From the NCBI RefSeq assembly GCF_002368115.1, contig NZ_AP018316.1, positions 1,678,221 through 1,742,220 on the forward strand: a stretch of 64,000 nucleotides of DNA. Reading direction: 5' to 3'. Both the position numbers and the translations under genes were made by a program. A model generated the notes under the pieces. The model worked only from the letters and a program-made list of their open reading frames with translations, was not told the DNA's origin and did not search any database. This DNA is from Dolichospermum compactum NIES-806 (lineage in GTDB: Bacteria > Cyanobacteriota > Cyanobacteriia > Cyanobacteriales > Nostocaceae). Positions 8,925-17,974 of this stretch are shown here, in pieces; within the stretch, counting starts at the first letter, position 1, and each line of letters opens with the position of its first letter.

Positions 8925-9698
8925 ATGGTGCTAGACCGAGAAAAAATAGACTTTTACTTAACAGACCTAGAAACTCCTGTAGGTAAGGTGATTAGTGTAA
9001 CTATTTCTTTGTTAGTTTTAGTATCATCGGGAATTTTTGTGGCAGAAACTTATGATCTTTCTCAGGAGGCTCGCTGGGAATTAAGAGTATTAGATAATTG
9101 TGTATTAATAATTTTTGCTGGAGAATATTTACTGCGTTTATGGAGTACAAAAGATAGAATTAAATATATTCTGAGTTTTTATGCAATTATTGACTTAATC
9201 TCAATTTTGCCATCTTTTATAGGATTAGTAAATATTAGTTTTATCCGGCTATTACGTTGGTTTAGAATCTTGCGTTTGCTGAGATTTATTGATAAAAAGT
9301 TTTTAATTGGTAGTATCAGTAATCAAGATAGTGTAATTTTTGCGAGAATATTATTTACTTTATTTGCGATAGTTTTTGTTTTTTCGGGGTTAATTTATCA
9401 AGTTGAACATCCAGTTAATCCCCAGAATTTTGATACTTTTTTAGATGCTTTTTATTTCTCCGTTGTGACAATGACAACGGTGGGATTTGGTGATGTGATC
9501 CCAATTTCTGAGTTAGGTCGCTTACTAACGGTATTGATGATTTTAACAGGGGTGGCTCTGATTCCTTGGCAGATTGGTGACTTAATTAGACGATTGGTAA
9601 AAACTGCAAATCAGGTAGAAACTGTTTGTCAAGGGTGCGGTTTAGCTTTTCATGATGCAGATGCCGTATTTTGTAAAAGGTGCGGTAAACAATTGTAG
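8925..9698 (+). CDS. voltage-gated-like potassium channel with C-terminal zinc ribbon
   Basis: 257 residues with six transmembrane helices. S4 carries regularly spaced arginines (FIRLLRWFRILRLLRF, about residues 103-118), and the pore loop holds the filter TVGFGD near 184-189. Residues about 235-257 form a CX2C-X12-CX2C zinc ribbon, CQGCG...CKRCG. A longer start at TTG 8916 exists, but ATG 8925 is preferred because GGAAAAG just upstream can serve as a ribosome site. It should be a K+-selective plasma-membrane channel. The zinc ribbon may be a redox or interaction module. Confidence 0.88.
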   Translation: MVLDREKIDFYLTDLETPVGKVISVTISLLVLVSSGIFVAETYDLSQEARWELRVLDNCVLIIFAGEYLLRLWSTKDRIKYILSFYAIIDLISILPSFIGLVNISFIRLLRWFRILRLLRFIDKKFLIGSISNQDSVIFARILFTLFAIVFVFSGLIYQVEHPVNPQNFDTFLDAFYFSVVTMTTVGFGDVIPISELGRLLTVLMILTGVALIPWQIGDLIRRLVKTANQVETVCQGCGLAFHDADAVFCKRCGKQL

Positions 9699-9973
9699 CA
9701 GCTATTATAACTACATGGGGGTAAAATCACAGTCAAGAGTGAAGTTAATCATAGTAGTTTTTTCTAAGTAGATATATCATACAGAGAGTAACTAGTAATT
9801 AAAAGTCATGTCTTCCCACAGGAAAAGCATAATCAAGAAGCTATCGTATCAACAACCATGTACTATGCTCATAAAAATTATTCTGCTTTCTTCCTTCTTC
9901 TTCCTAACTCCTACTCTTAACCAAAAAAGCTTTTATGGCTTACGCCACGCTACGCTATCAGTAACCCTTATAT

Positions 9974-11044
9974 ATGTCTATGCTTCCTAAAATTTTAATT
10001 ATTGATGATGAACCTGATAATTTTGATGTAATTGATACGTTGTTAGATAATCAAGGCTATGAACTAAGCTATGTTAATAATGCACAACAGGCCCTGAACC
10101 TTTTAGATTATTTTCAACCTGATGTAATTTTGTTAGATGTCATGATGCCAGAAATGAATGGTATCGAATTTTGCAAAAAATTTAAATCCAATTCTCATTG
10201 GAAGCATATTCCTATAATTATGGTGACAGCGCTTTCTAGTAAAGAAGATTTATCCCAATGTCTATTAGCAGGTGCTGATGATTTTATTAGTAAACCCATT
10301 AATGGATTAGAATTACGTTCGCGGACTCGTTCTATGTTACGAATGAAACAACAATATGATGCTTTGCAAGAAACTTTATATTTACGAGAAGATCTTTCTA
10401 ATATGATAGTTCATGATTTGCGAAATCCTCTGACAGCTATCATTATGTCTGCGGAAATTTTGCGAATTACAGAATATTCACAAGAGCGTCAGGAGAGAAA
10501 AACCAGTCAAATTATTACGAGCGCTCAAAAATTACAATCCATGATTGATAGTTTACTAATCATGGCTAAATTAGATTCTGGTAAGCTCATACTTCAACGA
10601 ACAGATACTGATATTTTTGATCTTTGTTCTACTGCTATTACCGATATTGAACTAAATATAACTAAAAAAAATCTAGAATTAATTACTAAACTACCAGCAC
10701 CTGGAATTTCAGTCAGTTTAGATGCCAATCTCATCCGCCGAGTGATTGATAACTTACTGTCTAATGCGATTAAATTCACACCCGAAAAAAGTCAAATCTC
10801 TTTTGTTGCTGATTACACATCATCAGGAAAATTCATCATGCAAATAGCTGATTCTGGTCCAGGTATTAAAGAAGAATTAAGAGAAGTAATTTTTGCTAAA
10901 TATGAAGTAGGAAATCTGATCAGAGGTGCATATCAAATTGGTTTAGGTTTGGCGTTCTGTAAAATGGTTGTTGAAGCTCATGGAGGAAATATTAGTGTAG
11001 AGGGAAATGATCCAACTGGGGCAATTTTTATGGTTGAAATTTAG
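9974..11044 (+). CDS. response regulator-histidine kinase hybrid
   Basis: 356 residues. An N-terminal receiver domain (about 4-120) has the acidic pair D11-D12, phosphoacceptor D55 in VILLDVMMPE and a Lys in FISKPI. A HisKA domain follows with the phospho-accepting His in IVHDLRNPLTAI near residue 148. The C-terminal HATPase has N box NLLSNAIKFTP, G1 DSGPGIKEE and G2 GLGLAFCKMVVEAHGG. It is a cytoplasmic REC-HK protein that receives phosphate from another kinase before signalling. No partner regulator is adjacent. Confidence 0.92.
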   Translation: MSMLPKILIIDDEPDNFDVIDTLLDNQGYELSYVNNAQQALNLLDYFQPDVILLDVMMPEMNGIEFCKKFKSNSHWKHIPIIMVTALSSKEDLSQCLLAGADDFISKPINGLELRSRTRSMLRMKQQYDALQETLYLREDLSNMIVHDLRNPLTAIIMSAEILRITEYSQERQERKTSQIITSAQKLQSMIDSLLIMAKLDSGKLILQRTDTDIFDLCSTAITDIELNITKKNLELITKLPAPGISVSLDANLIRRVIDNLLSNAIKFTPEKSQISFVADYTSSGKFIMQIADSGPGIKEELREVIFAKYEVGNLIRGAYQIGLGLAFCKMVVEAHGGNISVEGNDPTGAIFMVEI

Positions 11045-11116
11045 AAAGAGGAGTCAGGAGGAAGAAAGAAGAGGAAGAAAGAAAAAAGAAAAAAGGAGCG
11101 TAGTGGCTGCGCCCAA

Positions 11117-11728
11117 TCAAGAATTAATTACGTTTTCTACAGCAGGGGATTCAAAACTCACGTCTTCGTAGACATCTTCTGTCGGACAGTGAAAATCTAC
11201 ACTTGCTAAATGCACATTTTCTCCCTGTCCATAACTATAAAATACCCATTGTCCCTCGGAATTACGACGGAAAATTTCTACATTTCTTCGCGTTTGACTT
11301 ACTAATACATATTCTTGAAGTGATTCTAAGTGGCGATAATCAGCAAATTTATCACCTCTGTCAAATGCTTCTGTGGTGGGAGATAGGACTTCGATAATTA
11401 AACAGGGATAACGCAAAAAGTTATGAAAGGCTTTATCTTTTTGGTCACAACTGACTATGACATCGGGATAGTAATAAGTATTAATTGATTCAATGTGTGC
11501 TTTAGTATCGGCAATGTAGGCTTGACATCCACTACCACGTAGATGGTTTCTCAGCAGAGCAAAGACATTACCAGTAATAATTACATGAGTATTACTAGCC
11601 CCTGTCATTGCGTAAACGTCTCCGTCTCTGTATTCATGCTTGATAGGGCTGGTTTCTTCCCCTTGGAGATATTCTGTGGGGGAAAGATAGTCATAGCTGG
11701 GAGTTGCAATCATAGAAGATGACATCAT
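11117..11728 (-). CDS. Uma2 family (DUF820) nuclease-fold protein
   Basis: 203 residues with the Uma2 pattern: YLSPTEYL near the N-terminus, KHEYRDGDVYAMTGAS, the acidic YYPDVIVSC and LIIEVLSPTTEAFDRGDKF. The P-D...E-V arrangement fits a PD-(D/E)XK nuclease fold. The family is massively expanded in cyanobacteria and its role is unknown, with mobile-element or defence links suspected. A second member lies at 37441-38019. It is preceded by a nearly pure purine tract at 11041-11099 that belongs to neither gene. Confidence 0.85.
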   Translation of the reverse strand: MMSSSMIATPSYDYLSPTEYLQGEETSPIKHEYRDGDVYAMTGASNTHVIITGNVFALLRNHLRGSGCQAYIADTKAHIESINTYYYPDVIVSCDQKDKAFHNFLRYPCLIIEVLSPTTEAFDRGDKFADYRHLESLQEYVLVSQTRRNVEIFRRNSEGQWVFYSYGQGENVHLASVDFHCPTEDVYEDVSFESPAVENVINS

Positions 11729-11837
11729 CTGAATTTGTATTTTATCTAAGTTCCTCCTTATCTAGTTTAGGCTAGAAAAGTTAATGGGGAACTGCTAAAT
11801 TAGTTAAGGGCGCAGTCCCTGCACCCCTACGGGTTCA

Positions 11838-14027
11838 TTAATTTGCTGGTAATTGTGGGTGTGCTGCTGAGTATTTGCTAACTATGGCAGAAACTTCTGG
11901 GTTATAAAGTCTGAGATAATTCCAGTAGTTGCCAAAAACTTGGCGGACGTAATTTCTTGTTTCGTCAAAAGGAATTTCTTCGACAAATTCATCTGGATCT
12001 TGTTTGGGTAAGGTTTGTAGCCATTTGGCGACGTTACCGGGACCGGCATTATAACTAGCGATCGCTAACATGGAATTATTGCCATACTGTTGATGAGTAT
12101 GATCTAAATACCAAGTCCCCAACATAATATTATCGTTAGGATTTTCTAGGTTGAGTTTTTTGATATCTAACCCGATTTGTGGGGCTATCCATGCCCCTGT
12201 ACTGGGCATAACTTGCATTAAACCTGTTGCACCGACGGGGGATTTAATTTTGGATTGAAAGCGGGATTCTTGCCGCATTAAAGCTGTAACTAATAAGGGA
12301 TTAAGTTGACGGGAAGTAGACCATTTTTCAATTTCTTGAAAATAAGGAAAAGGGTAACGGGCTTGCCAGTAGATGGGTTGTTGACTTAAAGCTGCATATT
12401 CGGCTTTTTCAGTGGGGGTTTCTCGGTCTTCTAATTTAGAGATTTTGTCAATACCAATGAGATATTCACCTTTAGTTAATCTCATCAACCCTTCGGTAAA
12501 CTGTTCAGCGACACTGGGCTGTTTTTTATTTTTAAATTCTGTTTCCCATTGCCACCAAGCATCACGATCTTGTCCTAGTAAATACAATTCATGGAAAGTC
12601 TGAGAACCGGCAGGAGGAACAGGACGTTGCGGGGGAATAATTGCCGGATTCATCACGCGCAAAGTATTAAAATTCCCCACATTTAAACCCAAAATACTGG
12701 CAGAACGCCAGGCATAATAAGATTGAGGAAATTCACTAATTACAGCTTTATAAGCAGTAATAGCTTCCTGTTGTTTGCCTAGTATGGTTGCCCATTTCCC
12801 CACCCAAAATCCGGCTCTAGGAGCTAAAATACTAGTTTTGTTATTAATAGTAATTGGTTGCGCCCATTGCCATGCTCCCAAATAATCATTGTTTTTGGCT
12901 TTAGCTTGGGCGATGTTCCAGCGAAATTCTGCGGCTTCATCGCTACTGCTATATTTTCCTAGCAATAATTTCTCTGTCGTATTAGCTGATTTATTATCTT
13001 TGAGAGATGCTAAAAGTTTGGCTTTTTTGACTAATGCTGGAGGTGCTTGATCGGGAAATTTACTAATTATTTGGTCAAGATAGATAATGGCATCTTTACC
13101 TTTAGCAATATCGGCTAATCTTGATAGGGCTATTGCTGTTTCTTTCGCGGTGGGAAATTTTTGTAGTAGTTGTTTATAAACCACAATAGCTTGATCTTGT
13201 TCTTTATTTAATTGTAATCCTCTGGCGATACGGTAGAGGCTGGTGGCTGTTTTTGGGGCTTGAATATAAGCATTTTTAGCTTTGGTAAATTCATTGTTAT
13301 CCCAATAGACTGAACCGATGAGTTCCCAATCTGTGGGTTTGAGTTGTGGCTGTTTTACCAATTGATCTAATACGCCCACAATTCCTGGCTCGTCTGCGGC
13401 GTATTGAGCCAAGATTAATTGTAATTTGGGTTGATTTGGATTATCTTTTAAGCGTTTGCGGATAATTTCCCAGGTGAGGGGATGGGAGGGAAATTGAGCG
13501 ATCGCTTGATCTGATAATTTTGGTTGGGCGATCGCATATATAGCCTTGACTACCGCTGCTTCTTTGTCATATTCTTTGACCACCTGGCGGCGCAAATCAG
13601 AAGCTTGCTTATCTTCACCTAAAATATCATGAGCCTGGGCTCGTTTAAGTAAAATATAAGGTGCTAATACAGGATAATCTTTTTCCAGTCCTGTTAATAG
13701 ACTCAGGGCTTTTTTGCCTTGGGAAGTTTCGACGTAATCACAAGAGAGTAAATAACGGGCGCGTTCCCGATCTGGGTAACTGCCTTTTTCAGCAATTTCC
13801 GTGAGTTTTGTTAATCTTTCTGGTACAGATTGAGACAACAGAGAAAAGACAACTGACTTGGCTTTTGTCGCCTCAGATAGTTTTTCCGGCTTACCCTGAC
13901 TCAAGTTCAACCATTGACTGACGGTTTTGCCTGCTTGGGGGGCTGATACCATTGCCCCGGCTAAAAAGGCACATAGTCCAGCACCAGCAAGCAGATAAAT
14001 TTGTGTTTTCTGTAGTTTTTTCAACAT
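11838..14027 (-). CDS. slt: soluble lytic murein transglycosylase
   Basis: 729 residues, with an N-terminal hydrophobic segment (about 10-30) acting as signal or anchor for the periplasm. Residues ~50-540 are a long alpha-superhelix of TPR-like repeats. The C-terminal SLT domain has the catalytic Glu in ALMRQESRFQ near residue 590, then GATGLMQVMPST and SYNAGPGNV. It cleaves peptidoglycan glycan strands to 1,6-anhydromuropeptides in wall turnover. The size and order match the Slt70-like family. Monocistronic. Confidence 0.92.
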   Translation of the reverse strand: MLKKLQKTQIYLLAGAGLCAFLAGAMVSAPQAGKTVSQWLNLSQGKPEKLSEATKAKSVVFSLLSQSVPERLTKLTEIAEKGSYPDRERARYLLSCDYVETSQGKKALSLLTGLEKDYPVLAPYILLKRAQAHDILGEDKQASDLRRQVVKEYDKEAAVVKAIYAIAQPKLSDQAIAQFPSHPLTWEIIRKRLKDNPNQPKLQLILAQYAADEPGIVGVLDQLVKQPQLKPTDWELIGSVYWDNNEFTKAKNAYIQAPKTATSLYRIARGLQLNKEQDQAIVVYKQLLQKFPTAKETAIALSRLADIAKGKDAIIYLDQIISKFPDQAPPALVKKAKLLASLKDNKSANTTEKLLLGKYSSSDEAAEFRWNIAQAKAKNNDYLGAWQWAQPITINNKTSILAPRAGFWVGKWATILGKQQEAITAYKAVISEFPQSYYAWRSASILGLNVGNFNTLRVMNPAIIPPQRPVPPAGSQTFHELYLLGQDRDAWWQWETEFKNKKQPSVAEQFTEGLMRLTKGEYLIGIDKISKLEDRETPTEKAEYAALSQQPIYWQARYPFPYFQEIEKWSTSRQLNPLLVTALMRQESRFQSKIKSPVGATGLMQVMPSTGAWIAPQIGLDIKKLNLENPNDNIMLGTWYLDHTHQQYGNNSMLAIASYNAGPGNVAKWLQTLPKQDPDEFVEEIPFDETRNYVRQVFGNYWNYLRLYNPEVSAIVSKYSAAHPQLPAN

Positions 14028-14223
14028 TGATACTCACTGTTTGCCTAGTGTCTCACGGAGAAAGTTGACGATTAGATGAATATTTTTGCAACTTTATCAT
14101 TAGGGTAACACTCCTGACCAAGTTTTACGCTTATGATGTAAGACTTTCCGCCAGTTTATACAAATGTAATCTCTCTTTGATTTTGTGGTGACAGATTCTA
14201 GGGTCTCCCCGCCCTCAATTATG

Positions 14224-14387
14224 TATACTCAAAACGGCTAGAAGCTGGGCTTTTTTATCATACAAAGAACAAGTTCAAAGCCTCTCCAGTATTAAATATT
14301 ATTCCTTTTCCCTCTCCTCTTAGGAGAGGGTTAGGGAGAGGTTTACCAGAGTCATATTTGGTTAAACTATTAACCGTTTTCAGTATA
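14224..14387. repeat. MITE-like inverted-repeat element (family 6)
   Basis: The ends TATACTCAAAACGG (14224-14237) and, inverted, TATACTGAAAACGG (14374-14387) differ at one base, and similarity continues for a few bases inwards. At its centre is a strong hairpin, CCCTCTCCT-CTT-AGGAGAGGG (14310-14330). No target duplication was found. It fills the gap between slt and crtD. Confidence 0.6.
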
Positions 14388-14427
14388 ACTGATATGTAAC
14401 TGATCCTTCCTGTTCCCTGTTCCCTTA

Positions 14428-15942
14428 CTAATTTTGACTTTGAATTTGCCTAACTACCGTTAAAGCTGAATAACTCACGCCCGCAGTTCCCTCTCCAGGA
14501 TGAGTAGAATCACCAACCAACCACAAATTACGAATGGGTGTTCGATTAGCAAAACCAAAGGGGCCAAAGGTAGGAATTCTTTGACCAATACCACCAACAA
14601 TACCTGATTCTCTACCTGTATAATAAGCAAAGGTACGAGGTGTGGCAGCTTCTACATGAATAATAGTTTCTGGTTTCAAATAGAAATATTCAGAAAGTTT
14701 GGATATTGCATCTTGAGTAAATTTTTGTTTTAACTCTTCATAATTTTGAGTTTCCCACCAGGGGATAAAATCAACAAAGGAAGAAGCGATAATTGTGGCT
14801 TTTCCTAATGGGGCGCGACCATCTCCTTCATGACTCACAGATACAAATAGGGAATTATTTTCGCCTATAGGTTTATTTACATCATATAAAAATTGTAAAT
14901 GCGGTGGACAATTAGGAGGAATTGCACTTTTATCTACACCCAAATAAATCACATAAGCACCAGAAGCAGGTGGAAGTTTTTCGACCCTTTGTTTATATCC
15001 AGCAGGGGCATTTTCTCCTAATAATTGAACCAAGTTTTGAACGGTGACGTTAGCAACTAGATGATCTGCTGATTCTGTCCAAGTTTCCCCGGTTTTCTGA
15101 TTTTTAATGATGACGGCGTTGGCTTGGTTATGGTCAACTTGGATTTTTTCAACAGTGTGGCGCATTAATAACTTGCCACCATCGCGTTCCAAAGATTCTA
15201 CCAAGCGATCGCTCAAAACTTGCATACTCCCTTGCAGATGAAATAACCCTTGGGGTAATTGGGATACACTCAAAGCTGTAGCTGCATAAAGTAAAGCCGT
15301 TTCTTCCGCACTAACTTGAGAATATAATTTCAGTTGTAAATCTAAAAATGTCCGCAGTCTTTGATCATTTCCTAAACCACATAATCGTAAAGCATCCCCC
15401 ACAGTGAATAAAGTGAAAGGTGCAGTAATAAATGTACTCGGACGAACGGCTTTAATTAATTGTCCTAAATCCCATAAATTCCGGGGTGGTAAAACCGGAT
15501 CACGTCCTTGAAATTCCCAACTAGCATTAAATAAAGTGGTTAATAATTGCCAAAAAGGTTCACTTCCGGGAAACTGTTTTTGACGTTCTGCTTGCCATTT
15601 TTGAGAATCACGCCAAACATTAATGGGTGTAGATTCTCCCGGAAGAAATACAGCACAAGCTGGGTCGCAAGGTGTCGCAGCGGGTAATTCTATATTTAAT
15701 TCTGAGAAAATGCGGTGATGAATTCCCCCAGGTTCTAAACCCGCTACTTGGGTCGCACCAACGTCAAAAGTAAATCCTTGCCGTTTGAAGGTGGAAGCGC
15801 AACCACCAGGAACAATTGCTTGGTCAAGAATCAGGACATTATAACCTCTATGTGCTAATAATGCTCCGGCTGTAAGTCCACCTATACCCGCACCAATGAC
15901 GATAACGCGGGATTGATTTTTTGGATCAGTAAGATTTGACAT
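14428..15942 (-). CDS. crtD: carotenoid C-3',4' desaturase (CrtD type)
   Basis: 504 residues of the phytoene-desaturase-like FAD oxidoreductase family. The dinucleotide-binding motif GAGIGGLTAGALLA sits near residues 17-30 with an acidic strand end LILDQ. The C-terminal flavin motif LVGDSTHPGEGTAGVSYSAL is present. Overall length and sequence match the cyanobacterial CrtD group, which introduces the 3',4' double bond during myxoxanthophyll synthesis at membranes. The related CrtH and CrtO are less likely. Monocistronic. Together with CrtR at 58.7 kb it indicates the myxol-glycoside/zeaxanthin branch. Confidence 0.82.
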   Translation of the reverse strand: MSNLTDPKNQSRVIVIGAGIGGLTAGALLAHRGYNVLILDQAIVPGGCASTFKRQGFTFDVGATQVAGLEPGGIHHRIFSELNIELPAATPCDPACAVFLPGESTPINVWRDSQKWQAERQKQFPGSEPFWQLLTTLFNASWEFQGRDPVLPPRNLWDLGQLIKAVRPSTFITAPFTLFTVGDALRLCGLGNDQRLRTFLDLQLKLYSQVSAEETALLYAATALSVSQLPQGLFHLQGSMQVLSDRLVESLERDGGKLLMRHTVEKIQVDHNQANAVIIKNQKTGETWTESADHLVANVTVQNLVQLLGENAPAGYKQRVEKLPPASGAYVIYLGVDKSAIPPNCPPHLQFLYDVNKPIGENNSLFVSVSHEGDGRAPLGKATIIASSFVDFIPWWETQNYEELKQKFTQDAISKLSEYFYLKPETIIHVEAATPRTFAYYTGRESGIVGGIGQRIPTFGPFGFANRTPIRNLWLVGDSTHPGEGTAGVSYSALTVVRQIQSQN

Positions 15943-16089
15943 TGATGATTAACTTCAATTTCAGAGGAATTAATGAGATATGATTTAATCAAATAATCAT
16001 CATTATTAACATCTAATATATCAGATTTATTTACGATAAAATAAATGGTAGATGACTCTATTTACATTGTGAATATGGTATGTTATGTG

Positions 16090-16118
16090 TTGACAACTTT
16101 AAAAAAATAATCTATGGT
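16090..16118 (+). promoter_or_regulatory. candidate sigma-70 promoter of the ATPase gene
   Basis: TTGACA at 16090-16095 is followed after 17 bp by TATGGT at 16113-16118, 26 bp before the ATG at 16144. The -35 is perfect and the -10 matches four of six. Confidence 0.45.
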
Positions 16119-16143
16119 ATACAGCCTGAGCTAAACTAAGCCT

Positions 16144-17125
16144 ATGAGCAATTTAGAAAACGTCACAATTCATCAATTTAGAGGACTTCGAGACTTAGAA
16201 CTAAAGGATATCGGACGGATTAACCTGCTTGTTGGTATTAACAACTCAGGTAAAACCAGTGTTCTAGAAGCATTATCTGTTTACTGTCATCCATTAGATA
16301 TTAAAGTATGGCTTAATACAGCAAATCAACGAGAGCAGGATATGAGAGTGTATCGTACTCGGACACTGGATGCAATAAAGTGGTTATTTACACATAATTC
16401 TGCATCCATTGTAGAAGCTGATAAACCTATTATTCTTATTTCTAGCACTGGTTTATTCTCTGTAAAGAAGTTAATAGCAAGCTATGAAGAACAGGAGGAA
16501 ATATGGTTATCAGAGGAAAGCAATATCAGAAATCTTAGCAACGAAGAAGAAATTGAAAATGATAATGAACAAGAAATTGAAAATGAAGATACACCAAGAG
16601 TTAGGAAAGGAATTAAGCTAAAAATAGGGGTATTTCCAGATGATGGTTATCAGTTAAGTTTACTTGGTGAACCATCTGATTTGATTACAGATTTTTTGTT
16701 ATGGGAGGATGAACGTTTTTATAGATTATCTGGAAAGAGAGAACCAAGTCTAAAGACATCTGTAGTAACACCATCATCTCATCGTTCAGAAGTTGGTCAA
16801 TTTCGATTACTTTCAGAAGCAACATTTCAAAATTTTAAAGCCGATGTGGTGAAATTATTACAACAGATGGATAAAAATATTTCTGACATAGAAATTTTGT
16901 TATCTCCAGAATCTATTAGTTCTCGATTTAATATATATATTCAACATGAAAAACTAGGACTTGCACCGGTTAGCACTTTTGGTGATGGTATCCGTCGTTT
17001 ATTGCATATAGCTTTGAAACTTGCCAGCGTCAAAGGTGGTATTCTTTTAATTGATGAATTAGAGTCAACAATTCATACAGAAGCCTTACAAAATTCTTTT
17101 CGATGGTTAGTTAAATGGTGTACAG
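16144..17125 (+). pseudogene. OLD/RecF-like AAA ATPase, 5' part, disrupted by an IS
   Basis: About 327 codons of an ABC-type ATPase. Residues 1-30 match the family opening (VTIHQFRGLRDLEL), Walker A is GINNSGKT at 31-38 and Walker B is GILLIDELES near 300. The frame then enters a truncated IS and stops within seven codons, so the D-loop and switch His are lost. A short in-frame tail survives at 17900-17962. Such stand-alone ATPases are often anti-phage or overcoming-lysogenisation-like nucleases. The charged middle (E-rich near residues 120-155) is a linker. Inactivated. Confidence 0.85.
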
Positions 17126-17899
17126 AAACCAGCTACATAAACTGAACGACCCCAGACCCAACGACGAGTAGATAAAACCTGAGATTCACCCGCAGCCAGA
17201 TGAGCAAAAATGACGCTACCTGGAAGAGTCTTTTCTGTATCACTAATTAAATCAGTGTGACGAATCCTGATTCGGAATGGAATATTTGGTTCAAGCAGTA
17301 AATAACTTAACCATTCTGCCCCCACGAATTCTCTGTCAGCACTGATATAGTCAACTTGTGCATCTGGGAACAGTTGTCCAAATCGGTCAAGTAAATCCAT
17401 TCGTTCATCCGTGTTGGAGTTACCTTTCTTCTCCAATATCTGCCAAACTAGGGGGTAAGCGACACCATTATGTACTACTCCCAACATGAGGATATTTAAC
17501 CATATTTGACCAAAACGCCATTCAGTCCGGTCAATACTTAACACCCAAGGCTGGGGAATGTTCATGATTTTTACAATCATTTTCGCTATGACTGCATAAT
17601 CTATATCAAAATCTCGGAAAAATCTTTGCAACCGTTTGTAATTGGATTCGTTTTTAGCACAGTTGCGAAAACCAGTTGCTAATTCTACCAAGTTCACTGT
17701 CTTTACTCTTAATAAAGATATTAAAAATAACGCTAAAAAGCTTAGACGCGCTCCATGCCATTCCAAATGTGGTTTTAGTGTGTCTCGTAATAGGTTAATC
17801 TGGTTCATAGGGGTTTCTTTGATTGTGTGGTAACTTTCTATGAAACCCTTTCTCTGTTTCCTTTGCAAGCTTTTTCTCTATTTTTTGTCCTGTACAGAG
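17126..17899 (-). mobile_element. truncated copy of the IS4-like element
   Basis: 774 bp appear identical to 44677-45450 of the complete element. The right terminal repeat (ending CTGTACAGAG) is intact. The left ~380 bp, including the end of the transposase and the other terminal repeat, are gone. The transposase frame (ATG at 17808) reads for about 227 codons and then runs into the ATPase gene. No target duplication is possible at the broken end. The break suggests a deletion running from inside the IS into the ATPase. Confidence 0.88.
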
Positions 17900-17962
17900 A
17901 TTCCAGCTATTAAAAATTTCACTGAGTTTTTAAGAAATTTGTTAAAGTTAGAAACTGAATAA
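17900..17962 (+). pseudogene. possible 3' remnant of the disrupted ATPase
   Basis: Immediately after the IS end, a frame reads IPAIKNFTEFLRNLLKLETE and stops at TAA 17960-17962. It has the amphipathic character of a helical C-terminus and the same orientation as the ATPase. With it, the original gene would lack only the segment between Walker B and the tail. The link is inference. Confidence 0.45.
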
Positions 17963-17974
17963 TAGCCTATAATT

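Noticed and set aside
9808..9990. 60-codon plus-strand frame before the REC-HK gene
   Set aside because: Overlaps the start of the real gene, no ribosome site or family; AT-rich spacer.
14310..14330. Hairpin CCCTCTCCT-CTT-AGGAGAGGG as a terminator
   Set aside because: No U-run and it lies at the centre of an inverted-repeat element, so a repeat is the simpler reading.
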